In this document: positions 32,041-43,538 of the stretch, piece by piece
How the letters are laid out: every line of letters starts with the position of its first letter
Position numbering within the stretch: the stretch's first letter is position 1
Source: Cotesia glomerata
Lineage: Eukaryota; Arthropoda; Insecta; Hymenoptera; Braconidae
Assembly (NCBI RefSeq): GCF_020080835.1
Contig: NC_058159.1
Coordinates: 8,246,001-8,310,000 of the forward strand
DNA length: 64,000 nt
Reading direction: 5' to 3'
Notes under the pieces: generated by a model
The model's database searches: none
The model's input: the letters and a program-made list of their open reading frames with translations, nothing else
Told to the model about the DNA's origin: nothing
Made by a program: the position numbers and the translations under genes

Positions 32041-34690
32041 TTTTTTTTAAGGGGGGGGGGGAATCCTTTTTACGGATTCTAGGCATAGCTGTTTGGCCTG
32101 GATATGTGGCGACTCGACGCAGTGTGATACTAAAACTCGACGCTAGCGCCCCTACCCACTAAACCCTAAACCCCTTTTCCTCTTTCCCCTAATCCCTCAT
32201 GGAAACCGCCGTCAGGCATTACTTCGTGAGGGGAGGATCTAGCTACTGCTCTTTCTTCTGGTGGCTAAAGTGTTATTCTTTCCTCCTTCTAATTGGCGTG
32301 ATTCGCTCTTCTTCTTTCTATGGACCGCAGGTCTGAGAGGACTCCCGTGACAAACGTGTTTGTGGCATTCCAGGCAGCCTCTGATGACAGCATTGCTTCT
32401 ACTATTGTCTCTGGTTGGATTTTGCTCTTCAGGATATTCTCCAGCTCATCTCACTGTGGATAAAAACGTGGGCACTCAAAGAAGACATGCTCTGCATCTT
32501 CATTGACTCCTAGGCAGGACGGGCACTCTGGGGAATTATCATGCTTAAAGCGGTGGAGATACGCCCTGAAACAGCCGTGTCCTGATAACATCTGCGTAAG
32601 ATAATAGTTGACCTCACCGTGACTCCGGTTTAGCCAAACGTTGATCCTTGATATGAGACGATGCGTCCTCTACCTTTCACTGTGGCATCCCACTGTAGTT
32701 GCCATCGACTTATGCTCTTCTGCCGTTCTTCTGTTCTAAGCTCCTCAGCGCTTAGTGTGGTTGACTTCTTTCGTTGGTAAAGGATCCGTCTTTCCTCAGC
32801 TAAGACTCTGAGAGGCAAAGTTCTGGAAATGACACACACTGCTTCCATAGATATTGTGCGGAAGGTGCTCGCTACTCTTAAGGCACTCAGATGGTAGACT
32901 GGTCCAGCCTTTCTCCATGATTCTTGCTTCTCTAGTGCGTCTGCCCAGATAGATATTCCGTAATTGAGCATTGATGTGACTGCAGATGATAGCAGTAGTC
33001 TTCTGCTCTGCTTTGGGCCTCCGACGTTTGGCATCAGTCGTGCTAAGCTAGCTACCACTGCTGATGCTTTTGAACTCACGTGTTCCACGACTTGCTGCTT
33101 AAAGTTGAGTCGGGCATCAAGCATCACTCCCAGATATCGGATATATGGTTGTGATGTGATTTCTTGTTCTCCGACTTTCAGCTTTATGGTCTCTATCACT
33201 TCTCTGCTGGTAATAAGCACAGCCTCAGTCTTCTGCTTAGCCAGTTGTAGATTCATTGAGTCCATCCACCGGTTAACTTTCTCAAAGGTGATACCGAACA
33301 TGTGGTTTATCTCATCTAGGTGTTTAGCAACGATTACGACAGCTACATCATCTGCATATGCAACAAGCTTGACACTTCTTGGAAGAGTCAGTCTCAGCAG
33401 GCCATCATACATGACATTCCACAGAAGTGGACCCAGAACGGAACCCTGGGGTACACCTCCGGTAATATCATACTCTTTTGGACCATTCTTCGTGTCGTAT
33501 CTCAGGATTCTGTCCGTGAAGTAGCTAGCCACTATCCTACGTAGGTATCCTGGTACGTTTTTCTCTTCCAGGGCTTGCATAATGCAGTCCCAGTTGGCGG
33601 AGTTGAAGGCATTCTTGATGTCCAAAGTGGCCACCAGGCAATACTTCTTCGCTCCACCCTTCCATCTGATCCCTTCGATTGCCTCCTTGGCCGTTGCAAC
33701 AACCAGATTGATTGCGTCCAGGGTTGATCGTCCTTTCCGAAAACCATACTGGTTGTCTGCCAGGAGTGGATCGACAACTGCTTCTATTCTTTGGTGGATT
33801 ATACGCTCAAATATCTTACCTGCCGTGTCTAACATACAAAGTGGTCGATAAGATGACGGTTCTTCTGGTGGCTTTTTCCCTTTTGGAAGTAGTACTAGTC
33901 GTTGCTGCTTCCACTTCCGAGGGAAAATCCCTTTCTTGAGGCATGTGTCGTAGACGTCCAGAAAGAATGATGGTACTGCTTTTATAGTTGTTTTTAGAGC
34001 AATATTGGGGACCCCGTCCAATCCCGGCGCTTAATTGTTCTCTACACGATTACAAGCCTCCATCAGTTCTTCCTCCGTGACAGATGGAATGTCATCCATT
34101 TCATTCTGCGCTAATAGGTAGTTAAACTCGCTTTGTTCGGGGAACAACGCGTTTACGATCTTCTGTAGGAGTTGAGGACACGTGGGTGATGGCATTAGCT
34201 GGTTTTTAAGATGGGTCATGACCACCTTATACGGCCTACCCCTCAGATCTCTGTCTACCTCGTTGATGAGCTCCTTCCAGCATTTTCTTTTGCTATCTTT
34301 GATGGCTTTGTTCAGGGATCGACGGGCTTTTTTGTACTCTGCGACCAGCTCCGCAGAGTTAGGTCGTCGGTAGCCACGCTGAGATATTCTTCTCTTCTGA
34401 TGATACTCTTTACGAAGGGCGCTGATGTGGTCGTTCCACCAGTGAACGGAAGGTCTTGTGTTCATGCCACGTCTACGAGACATACTGGCGTCACAAGCCT
34501 GGGTCACTCTTTTCATCAGGTCCTTGGTCTTCTCTTGTGCGCAGCCCGCGATAATCTAGTCACTATTGAGAGCTACTAACAATGCACTTGGGTCAAGAGT
34601 TTTTACCTTCCAACCAATGGTTATTGTTAGCGATCGGAATTTTCACCGCCCCGAGCGAGTCTAGTCCGTCCGTGTATTCCGAGACTGGCT
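32041..34690 (-). mobile_element. R1-clade LINE, left arm of a palindromic pair
   Basis: The 3' UTR (32041-32290) ends in an A-run followed on the sense strand by (AC)n. The coding remnant spans 32290-34600. The 5' end meets the plus-strand LINE at about 34690. The 3' UTR and RT regions are inverted copies of 35300-36870. Confidence 0.8.
32290..34600 (-). pseudogene. R1-clade ORF2, nearly complete RT
   Basis: Frames 34516-34031 and 34021-32630 are the same frame, parted by one TAA in the block usually reading KAPGLDGVPN. Visible RT blocks are QYGFRKGRSTLDAINLV, LDIKNAFNSANW, GGVPQGSVLGPLLWN, the catalytic AYADDVAVVIV and LNLQLAKQKTEAVLI. Near 32670 a frameshift leads into the C-terminus, which holds CPSCLGVNEDAEHVFFECPR (a C2HC knuckle). 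The region 34100-34516 is the linker upstream of RT. Only traces of the endonuclease end remain, with another stop at about 34555. Inactive. Confidence 0.85.
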
Positions 34691-34692
34691 AA

Positions 34693-35290
34693 GTGTCGAC
34701 TAGGCCTCAGGGAACTGGGGTAGGAGTACTATCTCCGAGGGTATACCCGTTCCTAGTTAAGATAACCCGCACTACTCCGTACGATGCGCTGGTAAGCCAA
34801 AGCATGGAGACACAGAAGGAAATGAACAGAAGTTTAAATGGGCTTCATGCCCAACAAGCAGCGATTAAAGCAAGCGCTGAAATGAAGAGAACGCAAGCGC
34901 TGGAGCGCCTTGAAAAGCTGACCACTAAGCTGCAAGAGTTTGTCCAAACAAAGGTCAACATGCACAAGGAGATAAAGACCAAGACAACCGGTGTAGTCAA
35001 TGCTCTTGGAAGATTCAAGAAACTGGACGAGAAATGGCAGTCATCACGACGACGCATTCAAACTGAAGTTGAGACGGAAGTTGTGACAGCGAATCTACTG
35101 TTGAGGACAAGGATGAAACTGACTCAAGGCCTGGAAAGAGAAAGGACCGAAATTCGCCAGAGCCAACCGACAAAGTCACAATGAAGAAGGACTTGAAAAA
35201 AAGCCCTCCGCAACGAGTGGCGGGGCAGAGTGACGAACCTAAGAAGGCGACTGATTGGGAAGTGCAATCTAAGAAGAAGAGGAAGCTAGC
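34693..35290 (+). pseudogene. LINE ORF1 fragment, coiled-coil part
   Basis: The frame 34693-35184 has long charged helices (KEMNRSLNGLHAQQAAIKAS; RTQALERLEKLTTKLQEFV) of coiled-coil type. The next frame starts at 35181 with a Lys-rich segment (KKATDWEVQSKKKRK). The gag-like CCHC knuckles expected downstream are missing: at about 35292 the sequence jumps into RT. ORF1 assignment rests on position and the coiled-coil character. Confidence 0.6.
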
Positions 35291-35291
35291 T

Positions 35292-36664
35292 GATGGAAGG
35301 GTGGAAAGAAGAAATACTGCTTGGCGGCTGCTTTGGACATCAAGAATGCCTTCAACTCCGCTAACTGGGACTGCGTTATGCGGGCTCTAGAAGAAAAAAA
35401 CGTACCAGGATACCTTCGTAGAATGGTAGCGAGCTACTTCACGAATAGGGTCCTGAAATATGACACGAAGAACGGTACGGAAGTGTACGAAATCACCGGA
35501 GGAGTGCCACAGGGATCAGTCTTAGGTCCTCTGCGATGGAACATCATGTATGATGGCCTCCTGAAAATATCATTGCCTACGGGAGTCAAACTTGTAGTAT
35601 ATGCGGATGACGTAGCTGTCGTGATCGTCGCAAAGCACCTCGAAGAGATAGAAATGGCATTTGATATTACATTCAGACGAGTCAATTTGTGGATGGACAT
35701 GGTGAACTTGCAACTAGCCAAGCATAAAACCGAGGCAGTGCTCATCACCAGTAGAAAAACAGTAGAAACTATCAAGTTGAGAGTCGGAGAACAAGAAATT
35801 ACATCACAACCATTTATCTGTTATCTGGGAGTGATGCTGGATGCCCGACTCAACTTCAAGCAGCAGGTGGAACACGCCAGTGCCAAAGCGTCAGTAGTGA
35901 GGGCTAGTCTCGCACGGCTGATGCCTAACATCGGAGGCCCAATGCAGAGCAGGAGGCTACTATTATCATCAGTAGTCACATCAGTGCTCACTTACGGAAT
36001 AACCATTTGGGCTGATGTAACGAGAATTTGGGCTGATGTATCCATTTGACCAGTATATCGACTGAGTGCCCTACGAGTAGCTAGTGCCTTCCGCACTATA
36101 TCAGAAGAAGCAGTGTGCGTCATTGCCGGAACCTTACCTCTTAGAGTTCTAGCAGAAGAAAGATGGGCCCTTTACCAACGAAAAAGGTCAACTGCACTGA
36201 GCCTTGAAGAACTTAGAATTGAAGAACGCCAGAACAGCATAGGCCGATGGCAACTACAATGGGATGCTGCAGAGAAGGGTAGGTGGACGCACCGCCTCAT
36301 ACCTCGGATCGACATTTGGCTTAACCGGAATCACGGCGAGGTCAATTACTATCTTACGCAGATGTTGTCATGACACGGGTGTATTCGAGAGTATCTACAC
36401 CGCTTTAAGCACGATGACTCTTCGGAGTGCCCGTCCTGCCCAGGAGTTGCTGAAGATGCGGAGCACGTTTTCTTTATATGTCCTCGTTTCGATCCATAGC
36501 GTGAAGAGTTGGAGAGGATCCTGAACCAGAGAATGCAACCAGATTCACTAGTTGAAGCAATGTTGTCATCAGAAGCTGCCTGGAACGCTACCAACACGTT
36601 TGTAACGGAAGTCCTCAAAGACTTGCGTTCCACCGAAAAAAGAAGAGCAAATATCAGAAGATAG
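35292..36664 (+). pseudogene. R1-clade ORF2, RT and knuckle with three stops
   Basis: One frame carries AALDIKNAFNSANWDC, GGVPQGSVLGPLRWN, the catalytic VYADDVAVVIV, LQLAKHKTEAVLIT and YLGVMLDARLNF. TGA stops at 36047 and 36371 and a TAG near 36497 break it. The same frame continues through ECPSCPGVAEDAEHVFFICP to its own stop at 36662. The endonuclease and RT N-terminus are deleted and ORF1 is joined directly to RT. Confidence 0.85.
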
Positions 36665-36872
36665 AAGGAAGGTAGTTAACACCTTAGCCACCAGAAGGAA
36701 GAGCAGTAGCTAGTTTCTCCCCTCACGAAGTAATGCCTAACGGCGGTTCCCATGAAGGATTAGAGGAAAGAAGAAAAGGGGTTTAGGGTTTAGTGAGTAG
36801 GGGCTGTAGCGTCGAGTTTTAGTATGACGCTGCGTCGAGTCGTCACATATCCAGGCAAAATAAAAAAAAAAA

Positions 36873-37055
36873 ACACACACACACACACACATACATACAT
36901 ACATACAGACATAGTAACAACATCGCGGGGGTAGTCAGGGAAGCTTCCTATGACCTGAAAACGAGATCTGATGAAAAGTCGATTTTTGCAAAACGGGGTG
37001 AAAACAATAACTTCCCGATTTTTGAAAATCTTTGATTTTCTTAGCGGAAAGTTAA
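36873..37055 (-). repeat. Repeat A left end, minus orientation
   Basis: (AC)n then ACATACAGACATAGTAACAA, 'cgcgggggtagtcagggaagcttcc', 'ttttgcaaaacggggtgaaa' and CTTAGCGGAAAGTTAAAAA. It mirrors the left-end copy at 31478 on the other side of the LINE pair. Confidence 0.8.
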
Positions 37056-37361
37056 AAATTTATTGTAATTAAACGAAACGGTTTCAAGCTACAGTTAGTA
37101 TTCCATGTGTTCGCAAACAAATGATGAATCAATTTAAAAAAAAAAAAAAGAGTGTAAAAATGGATTTTTATTAAAGTGATAGTGCTTACCCCGACAGTAA
37201 TTTGTAAAAATATACACTACGAGCGCTAAAAAACCACTTTTTTATGTAATTATGTAAAATAGTTGTTAAAAAAATTTTTTAAATGATCAATGATTATTTT
37301 TTTATCTGACAGTGTACTTTTTGTAGAATTTATATGTTTATTTGCAAAATTATATTTTTTA

Positions 37362-37530
37362 TTAACTTTTCGCAGAGAAAATTGAAAATTTTTTAAAGTC
37401 GGGAAGTTATTGGTTTTACCTTGTTTTTCGAAAATCGAGTTTTCATCAGATCTCGACGTTTCGAGGTTCTAGGAAGCTTCCCTGATGGTTTTTACGATGA
37501 TGCCTGTATGTCTGTATGTATGAATGTATA
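37362..37530 (+). repeat. Repeat A left-end fragment
   Basis: AACTTTTCGCAGAGAAAATT, then 'cgggaagttattggttttac', 'tttcgaggttctaggaagctt' and a short TGTATG tract. Confidence 0.7.
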
Positions 37531-37659
37531 TGTGCATATTTTTTTTTAATTTTCCTGAAAATTTTAATTTTTTTGAAAATGTAAATTTTTTTTCAAAATT
37601 TAATTTTTTTTAATTTTAATTTAAAAAAAAAAATTTTCTTCACAACTTCTGTTCTGATG

Positions 37660-37860
37660 ACTTCCAAAATTTTTTTAGTGTATACTCGGTGTAAACTCTG
37701 TGTATATCGTGCGCATATACACCGTGTAAATTCAGTGTAAACTTGAAGTGTATTTGGTGTATACTCAATATGCACTGAGTATACACCAAATAAACTCCTA
37801 ATTTACACTGACACTAAGTATATATCGAGTTTACACTAAGTTTACATGGTGTATATGGAT
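37660..37860. repeat. Cluster of GTGTAxACT/AGTxTACAC motifs
   Basis: Some fifteen variants of GTGTATACTC, GTGTAAACT and their inverses occur in 200 bp, with GGTGTATACTCAATATGCAC and CTGAGTATACACC forming a near-palindrome. The arrangement resembles the subterminal arrays at 26860-28469, but no CCCGGG end is seen. Confidence 0.5.
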
Positions 37861-37921
37861 CCGCTAGGGTATTATGTCTGCCAGATACAAATTATTATGA
37901 TGAAACACGGGATCTTGATTT

Positions 37922-37965
37922 TTAGGCGAGAGTAGAGCACACCTACGCTCACGCTTAAGGCATGC
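37922..37965. repeat. Fragment of the GCATGCCTTAAGCG MITE
   Basis: Reverse complement of the first 43 bp of the element at 1100, with a few changes. A further end-only match starts at 41400. Confidence 0.6.
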
Positions 37966-38238
37966 AATAAGAAAATTTGAAAGAAATAAAGAGTGCAGTT
38001 TGAAAGAAAATTTGAAAGACAGATTAACACTGTGATGAAAGAGAGATGCAGATTAATACTGTGATGAAAAAATTGTAAAAAGCAGTTCTTACTGTTGTAC
38101 AATGCAAACAATAAATCGAATCTAATAAATGAATATTCGTCAAAAAGTAAAGGTGACTTATTATGAGCCTTGTTCATAGAAAATTTCAGTGCCTACTTTG
38201 CCCCCCCCCTCCCTCCTTCCCTATCTCTAACTTGTTAA

Positions 38239-39443
38239 GGGGTTAGGGGTAGTCAGAATTTTCAAAAAATCAATTATTTTTTTTTGCATTTTCGTTATGT
38301 GTAATATCTTAAAAATATTCTCTGAAAATTTCAAGTCGATCCGATAATTAGTTTTTGAGTTATTCGACAAATAACAAAGAGAGCTCGGGTACTTCAAAGC
38401 GCTCGGGAGCAGATAGCTAGCGGCAGCTTCAAGAAACCCCCTTTTAGGGTTCTATTGTCATCCATGAACTAAGATGTATAGGTGGATTCAATCAGAATAA
38501 TAATGAGAGCTTCAACCAACTAGTGTGGAAAATATGCCCAAAAACCGTGAATACTAGTTCTACTATCGTACAAATTGCTGCATACATAGCTACTTGTATA
38601 TTTAATGAAGGTACAAATTCATTATTAATGATTATGGATACCCTAGGACTTAATTGTGGGTCTAATTCCCATCGGTATGCTGAAAAATTGGATGCTGCAT
38701 GTGTGAAAGTGGCAGATCAGCGCGCCAACGACAACACTCGGGAAGGCAAAATGCTTCGAAGGCAACAGCAAATTGATGTTTTGGAAACTTCCACAATGGC
38801 TGAAGAACTATTATATGGCCCAGGAATAGATGACTTGATGTAAGTAATTTAATAATTCGTATTTCTGTACGTGAATCTAGTGTGAAACTTTAAACGTGTT
38901 TTTCTTAAAACTATGTTTTTTGAACTGGTGACAACTGTAACTCGAAAACCGCTTAGTAGATTTTAATAAAATTTATTATACAGCTTTTAGAATACATAAT
39001 AAACTCGGGCCTGATCGAAGGATTTCTTTTTTTTTCAAAAATTTCGATTTTTTTAAGACCAATTAACTGTTGATTTTTTCCCAAAAATCTAGACAAAAAT
39101 TTCCTGAGGACGCCATTTTGTTAATTGTTGAAAAAAAAAAAAATCCTTCGATCAGGCCCAGGATTATCTATTTATAAAACTAATTTTTTTCATCCGATTG
39201 ATTTTAGATGAATCTCCAAGGACTTATGATTGTCACCGCAAGGACCTTTTTTTGGAACTGGGTCAACACAGACAGCTATAACTTTGGAAATTAAATTTTT
39301 TTTTTTTTTTAATTTTCGTGACTTCAAGTCAAAACATTGTATAATAATGCCATATTACTACTTTTGTAAAATAACATGATTTAATAGCAAAAAAAAAAAC
39401 TGAAAATTCTCATTTTTTCGTGCCTCTGACTACCCCTAACCCC
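38239..39443 (+). mobile_element. TTAA-flanked DNA transposon, internally deleted
   Basis: TTAA (38235-38238, 39444-39447) flanks perfect 19-bp inverted ends GGGGTTAGGGGTAGTCAGA. The 1205-bp body encodes the C-terminus of a transposase (38448-38843). It also holds an inner inverted pair (GGCCTGATCGAAGGATTTCT at 39008 and AATCCTTCGATCAGGCC at 39130). The TTAA target plus this transposase type suggests the Kolobok superfamily; piggyBac is the alternative. Confidence 0.75.
38448..38843 (+). pseudogene. Transposase C-terminal remnant (Kolobok/Mutator-like type)
   Basis: An open frame from a splice-acceptor-like CCCTTTTAG (38441-38447) to a stop at 38843, about 131 codons. GGFNQNNNESFNQLVWK and ICPK are followed by an Ala/Ile-rich helix and a charged helix (DQRANDNTREGKMLRRQQQI), ending LLYGPGIDDLM. 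This end matches the C-termini of long insect and cnidarian transposon proteins often labelled 'Mutator-like transposase domain'. The catalytic part is absent. Confidence 0.55.
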
Positions 39444-39447
39444 TTAA

Positions 39448-41399
39448 TTCTTTGTTGATCACATTATGAATGCAGCGCCGCCTTTTTTACATTTTATTTT
39501 TTTTTTTTTACTTAACAATATTTTAAAAGAAAGTTTTGAAAAAATTTAATCCTTTTTTTGAACCGTTTTGAAAATTTTAGTGCAAAATCATCGAAAATAA
39601 AAAAATGGAGCTACACCGCTCAACGCGAACAAGTAATAGAGCCCTTTTTAAATTCCGCTCCGACTATATGTTGCTGTTGTCCCATTTAAATAATACAGCG
39701 GCGTGACGCTCACCACGCAACCTTACTTGACCGGAAAATGCACGCGATTGACAAAGAATTAAAATCTGAAATTTCAAACTATTCTTCCGGTGAATATTAC
39801 ATTCATTTCTAATTTTAATTTTACCGATCAAGCCTCCAGCCTCAGGTTTAAACGATTACCATAAAAATAAATAAGATCAATAACTTCTCAAATCTGAAAA
39901 TTTTTCAATTTTCTTTACAGGAACTTAAAAAGTCGTATTGTTGGAAACAAATATCTTCTTCTAAATTTTATGAAGTATTCAAATGACGCATCACCCATCA
40001 CCCATCACAATGTTTATGTAAAGTACGATATATAAATAAAATAGTATGTGATAAAATAAAATAAAGACACAGTAAATCAATGTGTTTTCATTATTGGAAC
40101 AAAAGTAATCACAAAATAGAGACGATTGATAGCTTTGGATAGGAAATATGAGATAGTTCCATTGGCTAACAATGGTAAGACAATGTAAATAACTTTTGTC
40201 TACCCGCGAGATGAAGTGAGTCAGAAAATCTACCCTGGTAACGATTTATGCCCGGATATATTTGGACGAACGCAAACAGGCTTGCAATAACTCCAAACAT
40301 AAAATTGATATCTTTCCATCAATTCGAGCAGAGTCTGGATCTTTGATGATAGTATTCGTGCTTTACCTATAAAGGTATTTCTCTAGACTCATAAAGTTCC
40401 CATTAACACAAATAAATATAGTAAAAACAAGGATCAGTCAAAATACTTATACATTAAGCACTTTTTTCATGTTAAAAAAAATAATTAATTGTTCTTTTGT
40501 AATTTATTACATTTTTTTTTGTTAACTGTTGATGATTTCCGGGTTGTCAAGTATATGTTGCTAGAATGTTAATGTTTAAAAGTTCTAACCATTTTAGAGA
40601 AAGTTTGGTAATCATTGTGATTTGGTACCTACGTAGAGGAATTTGGAATGCAGATTATTCAAACTCCTAACTTAGTGGAACGAAGACACCAAGAACTTCG
40701 AGATAGTTGAAAAGAATTTTATTGTAGTTACACATCCATTCGGTCAAAGAGCAGGCGTATGAACTCTTTTAAATCTATTTTTACAATGAATATACATCAA
40801 GAAAAGTAGAACGTAGTTTGTCTGTAAGCTAAGAGAGACGAGGAGCTACGAAAATTTATAGAACTTTAGCTCTTGTTTTTGATATTAAACTACTTACAGA
40901 AAGTTTATTTTTGTTTATGACTGGCTTGTATCCGTCTGTTTTGCTGAACGTCATATTAAATAAAATTTTAGATCATTTTTACCTTCTCAATCTTCATGAA
41001 AGATTGAAATATTAAAAAAAAATCTAAAAACATGACGAGTTTTTTTTCAAATACAATAAATACCCATGAAAAAAATTCTTGATGTATCTATATGATCAAA
41101 AAATTTGATGTCTCCATATATGGCCTGATATACACATACACAATTTTTGATATTTCCTGATATGCTCATATATATCTGATATGAAAATTTACCATTTCAG
41201 GCTATATATGGTCATATGTGCTCACGAATACTTTTTCGACCGAAGGTATTGTTCACAAACTCTCCGCCAGAGGGCATATAGTCGCTAAATTGTCTTTTTA
41301 GTAGAGAGTTAAGTTTACAGTGTTAAGTTATAAGATGGAAGTAATTCTTTTGACTTTTCTAAAGAACTTATTTTCCATTTTTTTAGATTAATACATTTT
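39448..41399. other. Gene-free stretch
   Basis: No supported gene. Near 41090-41230 there are repeated 'atatatggcctgatat' and 'gctatatatggtcatatgtgc' motifs, similar in style to the subterminal arrays of the CCCGGG-ended elements. Confidence 0.3.
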
Positions 41400-42599
41400 G
41401 CATGCCTTAAGCGCAATCGCATAACAAAGATGATAAAAATGAGCTTCCTTAAGCTTACATTAGTCTACTCCTATCTGAATAATATCCGATGCAAGCTCAT
41501 GTAGGCATATGAAAGCTCATTTCTCCGACTCGGGATCTCTTTTGGGATCCAAAGATGCACTACACTGAAAAAAAAGTTTAAGTCCTATGGGTATAGTATT
41601 TTTTAATGAATTGGTATTGCGAATATGATATAAAAAAGTTTAAGTATTATCGCAATACTCTGTTGTGACTAAGTGAGTGACATATTTTCCGTACGATACT
41701 ATTCCAAGTTCAGAGAGTATAGTAAAAAAAGTTCCCGCGTAAGACTCAGCGCGTACTTCGCTTCTTTTTTCCCCGTGTTTATATACCGTGTTTATACCTT
41801 TAACCTAAACATTATTTTTAAGAGCATAAAAAAAAAATATTTATATGTCAGAGAGGCAGGGGCTTTTGTTGGAGATTCAGCATCTTGTGATTTACTCATT
41901 TTTATTAATACAATTAATTAATGTTCGCGATTACAACAAGATCAATTATTAAGAATGAATAAATGAACTCGTACAAGGTTAACTTAATTTAGAATACAAA
42001 CAATATTAATAATATCTTGCGACAGACTGAGACTTAGGAAATAACGAATTCGCGATCACCAGGACGTCCGTTCGATCTCAATCTCAAAGCAAGACTGTTT
42101 TTTCCAAACTATTCTCAAATAGTCTACCTGCTGCATATTTCTCTTTTCCTTATTAATTTTATGATGCCCCTATTGTCCTGGGATCCCGACTACGTTGACA
42201 ACCATGTGCCTACCTAGGCCTAAGCTTACCGCAATAAAACAACTTCGTTAAACCTTATTTTACAAAATATTAAAGTAACAGTACATTTCTTAAAATTACT
42301 AAAAATAGAAATATCCTAAAGAATATTCTCATCACTTCGTCAGAAAATACTCCACTGTACTTTATTCTCCGACATATATAATTGAGATTAACAATAATTA
42401 TTTATGGATCCGTGGGTGAAAAATAGATTAACTGAATGGAATTAATCCTCCTATCATCCCCGGGAAAAAATGAATTTGCCTAATCATATATAGTTATATA
42501 TAATCACTTATATATAATTAGACCTGAAAATTGGCCAGATCTAATCATATATAATTAAATATAATTATATATAATTATTTCTATAAAAATAGAAAAAAA

Positions 42600-42690
42600 T
42601 TCACCGTGAGCGGGGATCGAACCCGGGACCTGACGCTTTAAAGACTACCACGCTACCTGATTACTTACGAGACTTACTGGGAGAGTAAAG
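42600..42690 (-). mobile_element. tRNA-like SINE head or tRNA pseudogene
   Basis: On the minus strand TAGCGTGGTAGTC (A-box-like) and CCGGGTTCGATCCCCG (B-box and T-arm) are about 35 bp apart. No cloverleaf with a full acceptor stem could be drawn. Confidence 0.45.
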
Positions 42691-43538
42691 TTTGAAATAC
42701 CTACAACTAATGCAAATCGAATACATAATTGATTTTTATAAGTTAAATTAATTAATACAGTTCCATTATTTCATCCACAAGAAACTATAGTCTAAAAGAT
42801 TATTAATCATTGGAGTAGCAGACTCTGAGATGAAAACAGAGAATGTTTTATAGTAATCACAAAATGCATATATAATTATATATGATTTCCGTATAGTTAC
42901 ACTGATATTGATAGAAGGATTTGTTTATATTCAATGAGCTTTATTAACTGTTAATTAGTGATTTTTTAACATCATGGGATTTAATATATATTTATTACCA
43001 GTTAATAAATTATTTATTAAATACGATTTATTAAATGTTAATAAATATTTGTTAACAGTTAACAAATATTTATTTAAAATCAAAAGCAAAAATAGCAATT
43101 TTTTTTTGACATTTTTTATAACCCGATAGCTGGAATACATAACTCTAACCCATGATAATAATTCAAATCACTAAATAAATTAACGTTTCTAATATTTAAA
43201 AATTTAAAAGATAATTATGAGCTGTGATAGAATTCGGTATGTTACAATAAACGTTATTATAATGTAATATAATTAATGAAAATAATTTATAAAGATGATT
43301 TTTGTTTATAAGCAATCTTCATATCATATGACATTGCAAGTGAAACAAATTCACTCAACAAAATATTTATTTTATATAATCATTAAAAAATGCTGCATCT
43401 AATTATATATTATTATATATTAATAAATGTAAATTTATAATTTACATTTGATTAGATATAATTATGTACATAGCTTTACGTTTAATTCTATACATGGTCC
43501 TATATCAATTAGATCTGATCAGATATAATCATACATAT

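Larger units (their letters stand above)
34690..36872 (+). mobile_element. R1-clade LINE, right arm, internally deleted
   Basis: ORF1 remnant, then RT, knuckle and 3' UTR, ending in an A-run followed by (AC)n (36873-36890). Protein identity to the left arm is roughly three-quarters to four-fifths by eye, so the two arms are related insertions and not a recent duplication. Confidence 0.8.
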
